A stretch of 64,000 nt of DNA from Emergencia sp. (GTDB lineage Bacteria; Bacillota; Clostridia; Peptostreptococcales; Anaerovoracaceae). The DNA is taken from NCBI GenBank assembly GCA_022767345.1, contig JALEOD010000010.1:1-64000 (forward strand), in the 5' to 3' direction. A program made the position numbers and the translations under genes. Positions 1 to 8,430 of the stretch are shown in pieces (positions within the stretch are counted from its first letter, which is position 1; each line of letters starts with the position of its first letter). A model generated the notes under the pieces. It worked only from the letters and a program-made list of their open reading frames with translations. It made no database searches and was not told the origin of the DNA.

Positions 1-140
1 GTTTGGATTAATATCAATGTTAGACTACTACACCGCAAGGTGTGTGACATGTTAAGTTGATTGAACCGCCGTGTACCGGACGGTACGCACGGTGGTGTGA
101 GAGGTCGGTAGGCGAAATAATCGCCTACCTCCTACTCGAT
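1..140 (+). mobile_element. 3' end of a group II intron (domains V and VI)
   Basis: Positions 65-96 fold into a domain V-like hairpin: ACCGCCGTG and TACC pair with GGTA and CACGGTGGT, leaving a two-base bulge (CG) on the 3' side, which is typical of domain V. A second hairpin follows (GGTAGGCGA at 107-115 with TCGCCTACC at 121-129), then the tail CTCCTACTCGAT, resembling domain VI and the 3' splice site. The intron would end near 140. The body of the intron and any maturase gene lie beyond the left edge. The class and the interrupted locus cannot be determined here. Confidence 0.75.
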
Positions 141-148
141 TGAGTGGA

Positions 149-295
149 CTATCTTTTCTTAGCACCATTAAAATACCTCATTAAAAAGCTTCGACGAAAA
201 TTTTCATCGTTGAATATATCAGCGGCAAACATGACAAAAAACAATTCCTGTATAGCAGGAATTGTTTCCTGCCACGGTTTCTTATATTTTCTCAA
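149..295 (-). CDS. Possible small protein next to the intron insertion point
   Basis: A 48-codon frame opens with TTG at 295 and stops at 149, nine bases beyond the presumed intron end. The translation has a plausible amphipathic composition (KPWQETIPAIQELFF, then a basic C-terminus ending NGAKKR) and no low-complexity runs, which is why it is listed. There is no strong ribosome binding site. It is divergent from the Xre regulator and could be the remaining part of a gene of a mobile element. Family not recognised. Confidence 0.25.
   Translation of the reverse strand: MRKYKKPWQETIPAIQELFFVMFAADIFNDENFRRSFLMRYFNGAKKR
239..267. promoter_or_regulatory. 12-bp-arm palindrome upstream of the Xre gene
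   Basis: AAACAATTCCTG at 239-250 is repeated in inverted form as CAGGAATTGTTT at 256-267 with a TATAG spacer. It lies about 90 bases before the start of the Xre gene, so an autoregulatory operator is possible. It also falls inside the small minus-strand frame. Confidence 0.35.
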
Positions 296-353
296 TATAA
301 AAGATAAAATATAAGTGTTGGAGAAAAAAATTACCGTAGGAGGGGAATTCAGC

Positions 354-725
354 ATGGAAATAGATTTTAAAAAGGTCGGAGATAAAATCAGAGATGCAAG
401 AACTGCCAAAAAGCTGACACAGGAAAATCTTGCAGAACTGACCAATCTTTCTGTTACGCATATCAGCGCTATTGAGAATGCCGCTTCTAAATTCAGCGTA
501 GACGCGCTGGTTGAAATTTCTGAAGCACTTAATATATCCATTGACTGGCTGCTCCTCGGTGACGATGGAAATAACCTTTATATAGAACATCAAGTAAACC
601 GAGCTCTTTTCGACTGCAGCGAACGTGAAATTCGATTTCTTTTAGATGTCCTGCATACCTGCAAACTTTCACTTCGGGAATATCAAGAGGCTGAGTTGAT
701 TTCGCTGTCTAAAAAGAAGATGTAA
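354..725 (+). CDS. Xre-family helix-turn-helix transcriptional regulator
   Basis: This is a 123-residue protein. Residues about 5-62 form a canonical HTH_3/Xre domain: GDKIRDARTAKKLTQENLAE, then LSVTHISAIENA as the recognition helix region, then the dimer-facing ISEALNISIDWLLLG. The remaining 50 residues are a helical tail of unknown function. The ATG at 354 is chosen because GGAGGGG precedes it by a normal spacing; the longer upstream frame from 315 has no such site. Proteins of this type usually repress genes of mobile elements or act on their own promoter. The location beside a group II intron fits an accessory element, but no partner genes are visible. Confidence 0.85.
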   Translation: MEIDFKKVGDKIRDARTAKKLTQENLAELTNLSVTHISAIENAASKFSVDALVEISEALNISIDWLLLGDDGNNLYIEHQVNRALFDCSEREIRFLLDVLHTCKLSLREYQEAELISLSKKKM

Positions 726-1179
726 GAAAAATACTCGCCCATTTATTTCGGGCAGGTAGCTGATATATTGGCTGCATTTCATGAAATTAAATTTTGCCAA
801 GAGCTCTGCAATTAGCCCTGACATCCCTGTCTCCAGTAATGGTCTACTGGCGGAAGGTGATACCGGAAAACTGACATTTCAAGGCACCAGATATCTGTCC
901 TTTGAGCGGGATAGAAAAGAGTGGTAGGAAGCTGAGAGGATATTTTTATAAAAGATTTGACCCGCCGAGTTTAATCGGCGGTTTTGTATGTTCACTATAT
1001 TCTGGCTGTATGCTGTCTGCTGAGTTGGATTAAGTCCTGTCGCGGATTAGTATCATATCGCTGTTTACGGTTTCGCTGCGTATATCACGCTCCCGCTATC
1101 TTGCCGGCTTAATCGCACATCACTTTACCTCACCTTTTATTCTTTTAACTTATCTCAATTCAATTGTGCGTACACTTCG
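726..1179. other. Intergenic stretch without a convincing gene
   Basis: The only frame of note is 781-927, with 48 codons and no good ribosome binding site; it may be a gene remnant. A terminator-like hairpin follows at 962-986. From 990 to 1179 I see no gene, RNA gene or clear promoter. Confidence 0.5.
962..986 (+). terminator. Rho-independent terminator-like hairpin
   Basis: CCGCCGA at 962-968 pairs with TCGGCGG at 975-981 and is followed by TTTTG. It would end transcription from the Xre side. Confidence 0.6.
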
Positions 1180-1512
1180 GAAAACGCCATCTTGAAATTG
1201 TTTTTTTTGAAGTTACGGCGCGGGCACCTCAGAAAACGCCATATTGGGGTTACTTTTTTGAAATTATGGCGCGGCGGAGGGCTGTATACCCAATGAGAGG
1301 TATTAACGTCTTTCAAATCAGGGCGCCTGCGCGCCGCAATTTCTCGAAAAGAATTCAAAGATGGCGCACCGCGCCGCTTTGCATATAGAAACCTTCATAA
1401 TATGGCATTTTTCAATTGCCTGCCGCCGTAAAAAGAAAAAAATCTCTTCAATATGGCGTTTTTCAAAGGGTGTGCGCCGTAACTTCAAAAAAATTGGTCG
1501 AATATGGCGCAG
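1180..1512. repeat. Array of GC-armed interrupted palindromes (about 41-52 bp period)
   Basis: Two units read CGCCATnTTG...TTATGGCGCG and start 52 bp apart (1185, 1237). They are followed by units of the form GCGCCGnAA...ATATGGCG whose AATATGGC edges lie at 1399, 1450 and 1501 (51 bp apart), with shorter units at about 1316 and 1358. Each unit can fold into a hairpin with arms such as CGCCATA and TATGGCG around an A/T-rich loop. All six frames contain only fragmentary ORFs, so the region is read as non-coding. The layout resembles the TGCATATTTT arrays at 8.1, 22.1 and 47.6 kb, with a different arm sequence. Confidence 0.7.
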
Positions 1513-1943
1513 CCTCTGTCACAGGTTTATGTTCTATATCTGCACGGTCCATGCGGTCTCTGTTCACGCATTTGCATTCTGCATCTGCACTACACCAGTG
1601 CGGTCTCGGCCGTATCCTTATCTCCCGCGCAGCGATGCCTTCCTTGCACGCTTTTGTGCCGTGTCCAGTGTATTTTCCGCGCGGGCGCTTTCCGTCTTCC
1701 ATCGCGGTTTCCGTTGCAGTTCTTCGCAGCCGCAGCTCCGCACCTGCCGTCCCTGCCCGCATGACACCTGCATCACATTCCTCATTCCGCAATGGCTGCT
1801 TTCCATCCACTCGCAGCACCCGCATCCCTCCACGCTCCAATGCCCAGCATGAACCCTACCTTTCCTGCATATACTTCTGCGTACATGATTTTCCGGAACA
1901 TGTAGGAAAATTCTGTGAAATACAGTTTTCTTGTAAAAATGTA
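1513..1943. other. Stretch without a supported gene
   Basis: Overlapping open frames exist on both strands, but their translations are rich in Cys, Arg, Ser and His with no domain-like pattern, and none has a good ribosome binding site. I see no RNA gene. It is probably degraded or non-coding DNA upstream of the Rnf operon. Confidence 0.5.
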
Positions 1944-1966
1944 ATGATTTTTGCGGAACGTTGTAG

Positions 1967-1972
1967 TATAAT
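1967..1972 (+). promoter_or_regulatory. Candidate -10 box for the Rnf operon
   Basis: TATAAT lies 53 bases before the rnfC start. The best -35 match 16-17 bases upstream (TGATTT) is weak, so only the -10 element is proposed. Confidence 0.4.
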
Positions 1973-2024
1973 AGACCATGTATGATTATAAGGAAGCTAT
2001 TTTTAGAAAGGAAGGTTTCAAATT

Positions 2025-3341
2025 ATGAGCGCAAATGCAAAGCATTTACACAGCATTGATGCCGGTCATTATAAGAACACTGCCGGCTGTGAAACCGAAG
2101 TTATGCCGGTTCCTGACATTGTGAAAATTTCAATGTCACAGCACATCGGCGCGCCTTGTAAGCCTTTGGTAGCCAAGGGAGATACAGTCAAGGTGGGACA
2201 ACTTATCGGTGATACGGATGCTTTCGTAAGTGCACCTATCCATTCCAGCGTGTCCGGAACCGTAGTGGGTATCGAGACTCAGCGTTCGGCCGTTGGCGGA
2301 AATGACACGTTAGTTGTAATTGAGACTGACAAAAAACAAGAAATGTGTGAGGACATCAAAGTTCCTGAAGTAGATGATTTGGCGGGCTTTGTAAAAGCGG
2401 TAAGAGAAAGTGGCCTTGTAGGTCTGGGCGGCGCGTCTTTCCCGACTCACATCAAGTACAACCCAAAGAATATTGACGATGTACATACTTTAATCCTCAA
2501 CGCGGCAGAGTGTGAACCGTTTATTACCTCTGACCACAGAGGCATGCTCGAAGACACACAGGATATTATCGACGGCATGAAGCTGATTATGAAGTACCTG
2601 AATCTGGACGAAGCCTATGTAGGTATCGAGTCCAACAAACCTGACGCAATCGCAAAATTGGATCAGATGTTTGCGGAACAGGGACTGACCAACATGCACA
2701 CTTTCACTCTGCAGGACAGATATCCAAAGGGTGCAGAACGTGTACTGGTATACGAAATTACAGGCAAAGAAATGAAGGCCGGCGTACTGCCTGCTGATCT
2801 TGGTGTGATTCTTTCCAACGTTACATCTGTTTCCTTTGTCGGACAGTATTTCAGAACCGGTGTACCTCTTATCAACAAGAGAATGACCGTTGACGGCGAT
2901 GCAGTAGCACAGCCAAAGAACATCATTGCGCCGATTGGTACACAGATTCACGATGTAATCGAATTCTGCGGCGGATATAAATCAGAGCCGAAGAAGATTA
3001 TCATGGGCGGACCGATGATGGGAAGGGCTATTTTCTCCGACGAAATGCCAATCGTAAAGAATAACAACGCAATTTTGGCATTCTCCAAGGATAAGGCTTA
3101 TATTCCGGAAGAAACCGCTTGTATCAACTGCGGAAGATGTCACAAGGCATGTCCGTTTAACCTGCTGCCTACAGCTTTGGCAGAGGCTTACGAACGCAGA
3201 GACGCGCAGAGACTTTCAGATCTTCAGGTAATGCAGTGCATGGAATGCGGAAGCTGTTCCTATGTGTGTCCTGCAAGAAGACCTCTGGGCTTCATGAATA
3301 AGCTTGGAAAAGGCGTTGTAAAGGAGGCTGGAATTAAATAA
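2025..3341 (+). CDS. rnfC: Rnf electron transport complex subunit C
   Basis: RnfC is the peripheral subunit that takes electrons from or gives them to NAD at the cytoplasmic face of the Rnf complex. This ion-pumping membrane complex couples reduced ferredoxin oxidation to NAD reduction. The protein has 438 residues, usual for the clostridial form. The N-terminal barrel-sandwich region (SAPIHSSVSGTVVGIE) is followed by the NADH/FMN-binding fold with GLVGLGGASFPTHIK and LILNAAECEP. Two 4Fe-4S motifs lie near the C-terminus: CINCGRCHKACP and CMECGSCSYVCP. The ATG follows AAAGGAAGG. It is the first gene of rnfCDGEAB; its last base is the first base of the next ATG. Confidence 0.97.
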   Translation: MSANAKHLHSIDAGHYKNTAGCETEVMPVPDIVKISMSQHIGAPCKPLVAKGDTVKVGQLIGDTDAFVSAPIHSSVSGTVVGIETQRSAVGGNDTLVVIETDKKQEMCEDIKVPEVDDLAGFVKAVRESGLVGLGGASFPTHIKYNPKNIDDVHTLILNAAECEPFITSDHRGMLEDTQDIIDGMKLIMKYLNLDEAYVGIESNKPDAIAKLDQMFAEQGLTNMHTFTLQDRYPKGAERVLVYEITGKEMKAGVLPADLGVILSNVTSVSFVGQYFRTGVPLINKRMTVDGDAVAQPKNIIAPIGTQIHDVIEFCGGYKSEPKKIIMGGPMMGRAIFSDEMPIVKNNNAILAFSKDKAYIPEETACINCGRCHKACPFNLLPTALAEAYERRDAQRLSDLQVMQCMECGSCSYVCPARRPLGFMNKLGKGVVKEAGIK

Positions 3342-4330
3342 TGGATAAGACATACTATAATAATCTGGCAGTATCCTCCGCACCGCATTTAGTGAGCAAG
3401 ATGGATACAAGAAATACTATGGCAATGGTAATCCTTGCTTTAGTCCCTTCTTTCTTAGTAAGTATCTACGTATTTGGCATGCGCGTAATCCTGCTGACTT
3501 TGGTTTGCGTAGTTGCCAGCGTAGGCTTTGAATGGATCTACAACAAAGCCATGAAAAAGAGACAGACTGCGGGAGATTGCTCTGCAGCCCTGACGGGTGT
3601 TCTGATTGCATTCAACGTGCCTTCAAACTTCCCGTACTGGATGGCAGTTATCGGCTGTTTTGTTGCAATCATCATTGTAAAGCAGCTTTACGGCGGCATT
3701 GGCAGAAACATTGTAAACCCTGCTATCACAGCCAGAATCGTGCTGTTCATTTCCTTTGCGACAGAAATGACTACATGGCCGACTCCGAGAATGGCGGCGA
3801 CCGATGCAGTAACAAGTGCAACACCTCTTGGCATCCTTGCTGAAGGCAGCGTTTCGGATCTTCCGTCCAACACTGAAATGTTCCTCGGATTCATCGGTGG
3901 TTCCATGGGTGAAGTCAGTGCTGTAGCACTGCTGATCGGCGGACTGTTCCTGATCTGGAAAAAAGTCATCAGCCCAATCATTCCGGCATGCTTTATCGGT
4001 ACAGTATTTGTTATCGCATTCCTGTACTACAGCTTCTCCGGCAATGTAGACGCAAGTGCATTTGATATGGCAATTTTCCATGTTTGCGCAGGCGGCGTAA
4101 TGCTGGGTGCGTTCTTCATGGCAACTGACTACGTTACTTCTCCGATTATGCCGCTGGGCAAAGTCATCATGGGCGTTGGCTGCGGTATCATTACCATGGT
4201 CGTAAGACTTTGGGGTGCATATCCGGAAGGCGTATCTTTCTCCATCTTACTGATGAATATTATGACACCGCTGATTGACCAGCTGTGCATTAAATTGACA
4301 TATGGAGGTGCAAAGAAAAATGAAAAATAA
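3341..4330 (+). CDS. rnfD: Rnf electron transport complex subunit D
   Basis: RnfD is an integral membrane subunit that carries a covalently bound FMN and belongs to the ion-translocating core. The 329-residue product shows about eight to ten hydrophobic spans. TSATPLG, near residues 165-172, corresponds to the family's flavinylation motif, in which a Thr is linked to FMN by phosphoester. The gene overlaps rnfC by one base and rnfG by 11 bases, so translational coupling is likely. Confidence 0.96.
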   Translation: MDKTYYNNLAVSSAPHLVSKMDTRNTMAMVILALVPSFLVSIYVFGMRVILLTLVCVVASVGFEWIYNKAMKKRQTAGDCSAALTGVLIAFNVPSNFPYWMAVIGCFVAIIIVKQLYGGIGRNIVNPAITARIVLFISFATEMTTWPTPRMAATDAVTSATPLGILAEGSVSDLPSNTEMFLGFIGGSMGEVSAVALLIGGLFLIWKKVISPIIPACFIGTVFVIAFLYYSFSGNVDASAFDMAIFHVCAGGVMLGAFFMATDYVTSPIMPLGKVIMGVGCGIITMVVRLWGAYPEGVSFSILLMNIMTPLIDQLCIKLTYGGAKKNEK

Positions 4331-4892
4331 CAATACTTTCAAAGAATATGTTGCACCTATCGTTGTTTTAGTAGCGATTTGTTTAGTAATCACTGCAGCC
4401 CTTGCTGCAACTTACGGCGTAGCAAAACCGATTATCGACAAGAATGCAATTGAATCCGCAAATGCGGCCAGAGCAGAACTTCTGCCGGCAGCAGATTCTT
4501 TCACCGCATTCGATGGCGAGCTGGCTGTCTGCGATCCGGATAAAGTATATGCCGTCGACTGCTATATTGCAGACAATGGAAGCGGCATGGTTATCACTGT
4601 AAACACCAAGTCCTTCGGCGGCGCGCTGACAGAGATGATCGGTATCGATGCGGACGGCAAGATTACCGGCGTCAAGGTAACGGCTCATGCAGACACACCG
4701 GGTCTTGGAACGAAAGCACACGATCCGGGACATCTGGCGCAGTATCAGGGTCTTTCCGAGCTGACAGACACTACCGCAAAGGGTGATTCTTCTGTAAATC
4801 ACATTTCCGGTGCGACAATTTCCTCCAACGCAGTGCACTACGGCGTATACTGCGCTTTGGAACAGTATAAGATTGTAGGAGGTGCTAAATAA
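4320..4892 (+). CDS. rnfG: Rnf electron transport complex subunit G
   Basis: RnfG carries a covalent FMN on the extracytoplasmic side. The 190-residue protein has one N-terminal membrane anchor (about residues 10-32), then a soluble FMN-binding domain with HISGATISS near the C-terminus; its Thr is the flavinylation site. The start at 4320 is selected because TGGAGGTG precedes it by a normal spacing. The frame also extends upstream to 4302, but that would place the ribosome binding site inside the gene. It overlaps the end of rnfD and abuts rnfE. Confidence 0.95.
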   Translation: MKNNNTFKEYVAPIVVLVAICLVITAALAATYGVAKPIIDKNAIESANAARAELLPAADSFTAFDGELAVCDPDKVYAVDCYIADNGSGMVITVNTKSFGGALTEMIGIDADGKITGVKVTAHADTPGLGTKAHDPGHLAQYQGLSELTDTTAKGDSSVNHISGATISSNAVHYGVYCALEQYKIVGGAK

Positions 4893-5599
4893 TGGATAGA
4901 AAACCAAGCAAGTTAAGCATCCTTACCAAAGGTATCATTAAGGAAAACCCGGTACTCGTACTGCTGCTGGGTACTTGCCCGACTCTGGCAACGACTTCCT
5001 CTGCAATCAACGGTATCGGTATGGGCGTATCTGCAATGGCAGTACTGATTTGCTCCAATATCGTAATTTCCTTACTGAGAAATATCATTCCTGACAAAGT
5101 TCGTATCCCGTGCTACATCGTAGTAATCGCCGGATTCGTAACTGTCGTTCAGTTATTACTACAGGCATTTGTACCTTCCCTGTACGCATCACTGGGTCTC
5201 TTTATCCCGCTGATTGTAGTAAACTGTATCATTTTGGGAAGAGCCGAAATGTTTGCAAGCAAGAACAACCCGTTTGATTCCGCGCTTGACGGTATCGGTA
5301 TGGGTATCGGATTTACTCTGGCGCTGGGCGTTATGGGTCTGATCAGAGAATTCTTCGGTTCCGGCACACTGTTCGGAATGGAAGTGCTTACAGGCATCGT
5401 TCCGGGCATGGGTATCTTCAATTTGGCTCCAGGCGGATTCTTCGTATTCGGTGTGCTCATTGCTGCTGTAAATTACCTTACAAAGGGCAAAGCGCTGAAG
5501 AAGAAAGAATTTGGCTGTGACGGCTGCGCGATGGCAGCAATGTGCGGTGGCGCAAGAAAACAAAAAGACTGTGAGAAAGGAGCTGAAGAAGTATGTTAG
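4892..5599 (+). CDS. rnfE: Rnf electron transport complex subunit E
   Basis: RnfE and RnfA are homologous inverted membrane subunits thought to bind a cluster at the membrane centre and form the ion path. This 235-residue protein has about six hydrophobic segments, with LLLGTCPTLATTSS near the start and NCIILGRAEMFA in the middle; these contain the conserved Cys residues of the family. The hydrophilic tail is Cys-rich (CDGCAMAAMC) and may be specific to this lineage. It overlaps rnfA by seven bases. Confidence 0.95.
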   Translation: MDRKPSKLSILTKGIIKENPVLVLLLGTCPTLATTSSAINGIGMGVSAMAVLICSNIVISLLRNIIPDKVRIPCYIVVIAGFVTVVQLLLQAFVPSLYASLGLFIPLIVVNCIILGRAEMFASKNNPFDSALDGIGMGIGFTLALGVMGLIREFFGSGTLFGMEVLTGIVPGMGIFNLAPGGFFVFGVLIAAVNYLTKGKALKKKEFGCDGCAMAAMCGGARKQKDCEKGAEEVC

Positions 5600-6168
5600 C
5601 AATTACTGTAATCATGAGTATGATTCTCGTTAATAACTATGTATTGGCGCAGTTCCTTGGCATTTGTCCGTTCCTGGGTGTATCTAAGAAACTGGATTCT
5701 GCAGTAGGTATGGGTATTGCCGTTATTTTCGTAATGGTTCTCGCGACAGTTGCAACTTGGCCGATTCAGCAGGTATTAAATAACTTTGAAATCGGCTACT
5801 TACAGACTGTAGTATTTATTTTGGTAATCGCTGCGCTGGTACAGCTCATCGAAATGATGATGAAGAAGTATATGCCGCCGCTTCACAAAGCACTGGGTGT
5901 ATATCTTCCGCTGATTACCACAAACTGTGCAGTGCTGGGTGTCTGCATCAACAACATTGATGCAGGCTACGGATATTTACTGTCCATCTGCAACGCTTTC
6001 GGTGCAGGCGTAGGCTTCCTGCTGGCAATGGTATTATTTGCCGGTGTAAGAAGCAAGCTGGAAAATGAAGATGGTGTGCCGATGGCATTCAGAGGCGTTC
6101 CTCTTACATTAATTACTGCTGCTATGTTATCCCTGGGCTTCATGGGCTTCAGCGGATTGTTCCAGTAA
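5593..6168 (+). CDS. rnfA: Rnf electron transport complex subunit A
   Basis: This 191-residue membrane protein has six hydrophobic segments and the paired motifs QFLGICPFLGVSKK and TTNCAVLGVCINN, the Cys-bearing signatures of RnfA. It is the partner of RnfE in the membrane core. It starts inside the end of rnfE and is followed 17 bases later by rnfB with its own ribosome binding site (GATAGGAGGCG). Confidence 0.96.
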   Translation: MLAITVIMSMILVNNYVLAQFLGICPFLGVSKKLDSAVGMGIAVIFVMVLATVATWPIQQVLNNFEIGYLQTVVFILVIAALVQLIEMMMKKYMPPLHKALGVYLPLITTNCAVLGVCINNIDAGYGYLLSICNAFGAGVGFLLAMVLFAGVRSKLENEDGVPMAFRGVPLTLITAAMLSLGFMGFSGLFQ

Positions 6169-6185
6169 GATAGGAGGCGAATCGA

Positions 6186-7049
6186 ATGTTAACACCAGTA
6201 TTAATCGTAGTAGCAATCGGTCTGGTTTGTGCTGTCATTCTGACCATTGCTTCCAAGGTATTCTTTGTACCTGTAGATGAAACTTTCGCATTACTTCGTG
6301 CGGAACTGCCAGGCGCTAACTGTGGTGCCTGCGGTTATGCCGGCTGTGATGACTATGCCAATGCGCTGACAGAAGATCATTCACTCAGCTGTTCAAAATG
6401 CCCTGTAGGCGGTGCAGATGTTGCTGCAAAGCTTGCAGAGGTGCTGGGCGTTGAGGCAGGTTCTGCCGACAAGCAGGTTGCTGTTGTTATGTGTAACGGC
6501 ACCAAGGACGCGGCAAAGACTATTATGGAATATACAGGCGTGCAGACTTGCTCTGCGGCAAAACAGTTCTTTGGCGGACTTTCCGCTTGCCCTTACGGTT
6601 GTATCGGTCTTGGGGACTGCGCTGCAGCATGTGATTTTGACGCAATTCACGTATGTGACGGCGTGGCAGTAGTTAACAGAGATAACTGCGTCGCCTGCGG
6701 CGCCTGCGCAAAAGTTTGCCCGAACTCTGTCATCAAAATTCAGAGTGCAAAGAACCTGGTTGTGGTGCAGTGCAAATCTGAAGCAAAAGGTGCGGACACC
6801 AGAAAGGCTTGCAGCAATGGCTGTATTGGCTGCAAGAAGTGCGAAAAGACTTGTAAGTTCGAAGCAATTACAGTTGAAAACAACGTGGCAAGAATCGATC
6901 CTGACAAGTGCAAGAACTGCGGACTCTGTGCAAAAGAGTGTCCAACGGGCGCAATCAACAATATGCGCGTAAAGAAAGCTCCGGCAAAACCAGCTGCGGC
7001 TCCTGCTCCAAAGGCAGAAGAAGCGCCAGCTGAAAAACCGGCAGAATAA
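6186..7049 (+). CDS. rnfB: Rnf electron transport complex subunit B (ferredoxin-accepting)
   Basis: RnfB is the iron-sulfur subunit thought to receive electrons from reduced ferredoxin. The 287-residue protein has an N-terminal membrane anchor, then the Fe-S domain [14 protein letters not shown] and downstream Cys residues (CSKC). Two ferredoxin-like motifs of the 4Fe-4S type follow: [12 protein letters not shown] and [12 protein letters not shown], plus [11 protein letters not shown]. The C-terminal 30 residues are an Ala/Pro/Lys/Glu-rich tail with no fold, as seen in several clostridial RnfB proteins. It is the last gene of the operon and a strong terminator follows. Confidence 0.96.
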   Translation: MLTPVLIVVAIGLVCAVILTIASKVFFVPVDETFALLRAELPGANCGACGYAGCDDYANALTEDHSLSCSKCPVGGADVAAKLAEVLGVEAGSADKQVAVVMCNGTKDAAKTIMEYTGVQTCSAAKQFFGGLSACPYGCIGLGDCAAACDFDAIHVCDGVAVVNRDNCVACGACAKVCPNSVIKIQSAKNLVVVQCKSEAKGADTRKACSNGCIGCKKCEKTCKFEAITVENNVARIDPDKCKNCGLCAKECPTGAINNMRVKKAPAKPAAAPAPKAEEAPAEKPAE

Positions 7050-7074
7050 TATAGAATTTCAGCGAATCAAGCTG

Positions 7075-7106
7075 CGGCCCCGCCTTATGGCGGGGCCGTT
7101 GTTTTT
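7075..7106 (+). terminator. Rho-independent terminator of the Rnf operon
   Basis: CGGCCCCGCC (7075-7084) pairs perfectly with GGCGGGGCCG (7089-7098) around TTAT, followed by TTGTTTTT. Confidence 0.92.
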
Positions 7107-7249
7107 AATTGCTTGTGATTACGAATAACTGTCGAATATGACTTTGCACTGATGGGCTGCGTTATAGTAGCTTGGAAGAAAATGATATATTTCTAGTAAT
7201 TCGCTGTACAACTTTTTCTATAATTGGTTTAAAACTTCTTAACTGCCAG

Positions 7250-7277
7250 TTGACTTTTTGAGAATAACGTGTATAAT
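7250..7277 (+). promoter_or_regulatory. Sigma-A promoter for the first PD-(D/E)XK-like gene
   Basis: TTGACT (7250-7255) and TATAAT (7272-7277) are separated by 16 bases and lie about 50 bases before the chosen start codon at 7329. Confidence 0.65.
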
Positions 7278-7328
7278 TTATTTACAAATATGGAATTAAA
7301 TGTAATTAACAAAGGCGAAAGGGAAACT

Positions 7329-8111
7329 ATGAAAAGCAGCAAAGATTATGTACAGTGGGATTTAGAAAATCAGAGAAAATTGTGCGCTGAATACCGAAAA
7401 TCATTAAAACGTTTGCCGGATGGAGGAATGTTCATGTCAAATCATGACAATAAAAAGTATTATTACGATGCTGAAACTCATGATTATATTGGCAAAGTCG
7501 GCAGTGAAGAAGTAGTCGGCAGGCAGCAGCACTATTTCTTGAAAAAATCTATTTCTGTTATGGAGGACAATATAAAAGCAGCAGATAAATACTTGAAAAA
7601 GTTTAAAGACTATATGCCGGAGGATGTGATGAGCAGTCTTCCGGCAGCGTACAGGTTTTCTGATTTAGAAGGACTTCCTGAAGTGATTTCTTTTGCGGAT
7701 GGAGAAAGATGGGGAAATCAGCCCTATGATAGAAATATGAGATATCCAGAGCGGCTGATTCATAAAACGATGAAAGGAGATATGGTCCGTTCAAAATCAG
7801 AAGTGATTCTGGCAGATATCTTATATCAAAGAAAAATCCCTTATCATTATGAGGAGCGACTGCTGCTTGGAAATAAGGAAATCGCTCCGGACTTTAAAAT
7901 TGCAGTTCGCAGTGAGAACTGTTTTAAATTTTTAGAGCATTGTGGTATGTTGAATAATCCGGGTTATTGTGACAGCCTTGTCTGGAAAATGCGACAGTAT
8001 ATGCAGTATGGATACGTACCTTGGAAAGACGTAATATTTACCTTCGATAATATGGATGGCAGCATAGACACAATGACGATAAATAGAATCATTGACTTCT
8101 TCTTCGTTTAG
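7329..8111 (+). CDS. PD-(D/E)XK nuclease-like protein, copy 1
   Basis: The 260-residue protein has two parts. The N-terminal half is a basic, helical region. The C-terminal half has the pattern of a PD-(D/E)XK nuclease core: RSKSEVILADILYQ (Glu), YHYEERLLLGNKE, then PDFKI (Asp), then FLEHCG and a later Lys-containing helix (KMRQYMQYGYVPW). These E...PDF...E residues resemble the TnsA-type core, but I have no experimental parallel. A paralogue with the same ending (GYxPWxDVxFTFDxM, then DTxTI) is at 16236-17015. The ATG at 7329 is chosen because AAAGGCGAAAGGG precedes it. It has its own promoter and is not part of the Rnf operon. Confidence 0.7.
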   Translation: MKSSKDYVQWDLENQRKLCAEYRKSLKRLPDGGMFMSNHDNKKYYYDAETHDYIGKVGSEEVVGRQQHYFLKKSISVMEDNIKAADKYLKKFKDYMPEDVMSSLPAAYRFSDLEGLPEVISFADGERWGNQPYDRNMRYPERLIHKTMKGDMVRSKSEVILADILYQRKIPYHYEERLLLGNKEIAPDFKIAVRSENCFKFLEHCGMLNNPGYCDSLVWKMRQYMQYGYVPWKDVIFTFDNMDGSIDTMTINRIIDFFFV

Positions 8112-8140
8112 AAAGTTGCTAAGCGGGCCTGTAGGTGTCA

Positions 8141-8366
8141 GTGCATATTTTTGAGAAAAAGGCCGAAAATATGTACAACCCCTTGTGAAAATGTGCATAT
8201 TTTTGATGTTTTTATTGATAATATGCATTTTTTACAATTAAAATCTGTAAAACCGCAGACTGATTGCCGCTTTACAGCTATAAATGTGCATATATAACGC
8301 AATAAACCCCAAAATATGTAGACCATTGTGCATATTTTCGGGTTTTTCTTTGAAAATATGTATTTT
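8141..8366. repeat. Hairpin array of the TGCATATTTT family, element A
   Basis: Four GTGCATAT words start at 8141, 8193, 8286 and 8328. Each is followed about 25 bases later by an inverted AAAATATGTA or AATATGCAT arm, giving hairpins of about 36 bases. Start-to-start spacings are 52, 93 and 42. The central gap holds another stem (CTGTAAA with TTTACAG). The element fills the space between two convergent genes. No frame across it gives a plausible protein. Confidence 0.8.
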
Positions 8367-8430
8367 GCCGTGCAGGCTGTGAAATGTGCAATCAGTCGCG
8401 CAGGTCGCAAACAGCGCATCATGCCTCTCC

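Noticed and set aside
781-927. 48-codon frame after the Xre gene
   Set aside because: No ribosome binding site, no recognisable family; mentioned only as a possible remnant.
1180-1512. CRISPR array
   Set aside because: Units are interrupted palindromes in both orientations with unequal period; there are no identical repeats with unique spacers and no cas genes.
1155-1985. Several overlapping open frames on both strands
   Set aside because: Frames are Cys/Arg/Ser-rich, overlap each other on both strands, cover the hairpin repeats and lack ribosome binding sites and domain patterns.
8141-8366. Insertion sequence or MITE
   Set aside because: No terminal inverted repeats or target duplication are visible; the repeated unit is an internal hairpin. 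A mobile origin cannot be excluded.
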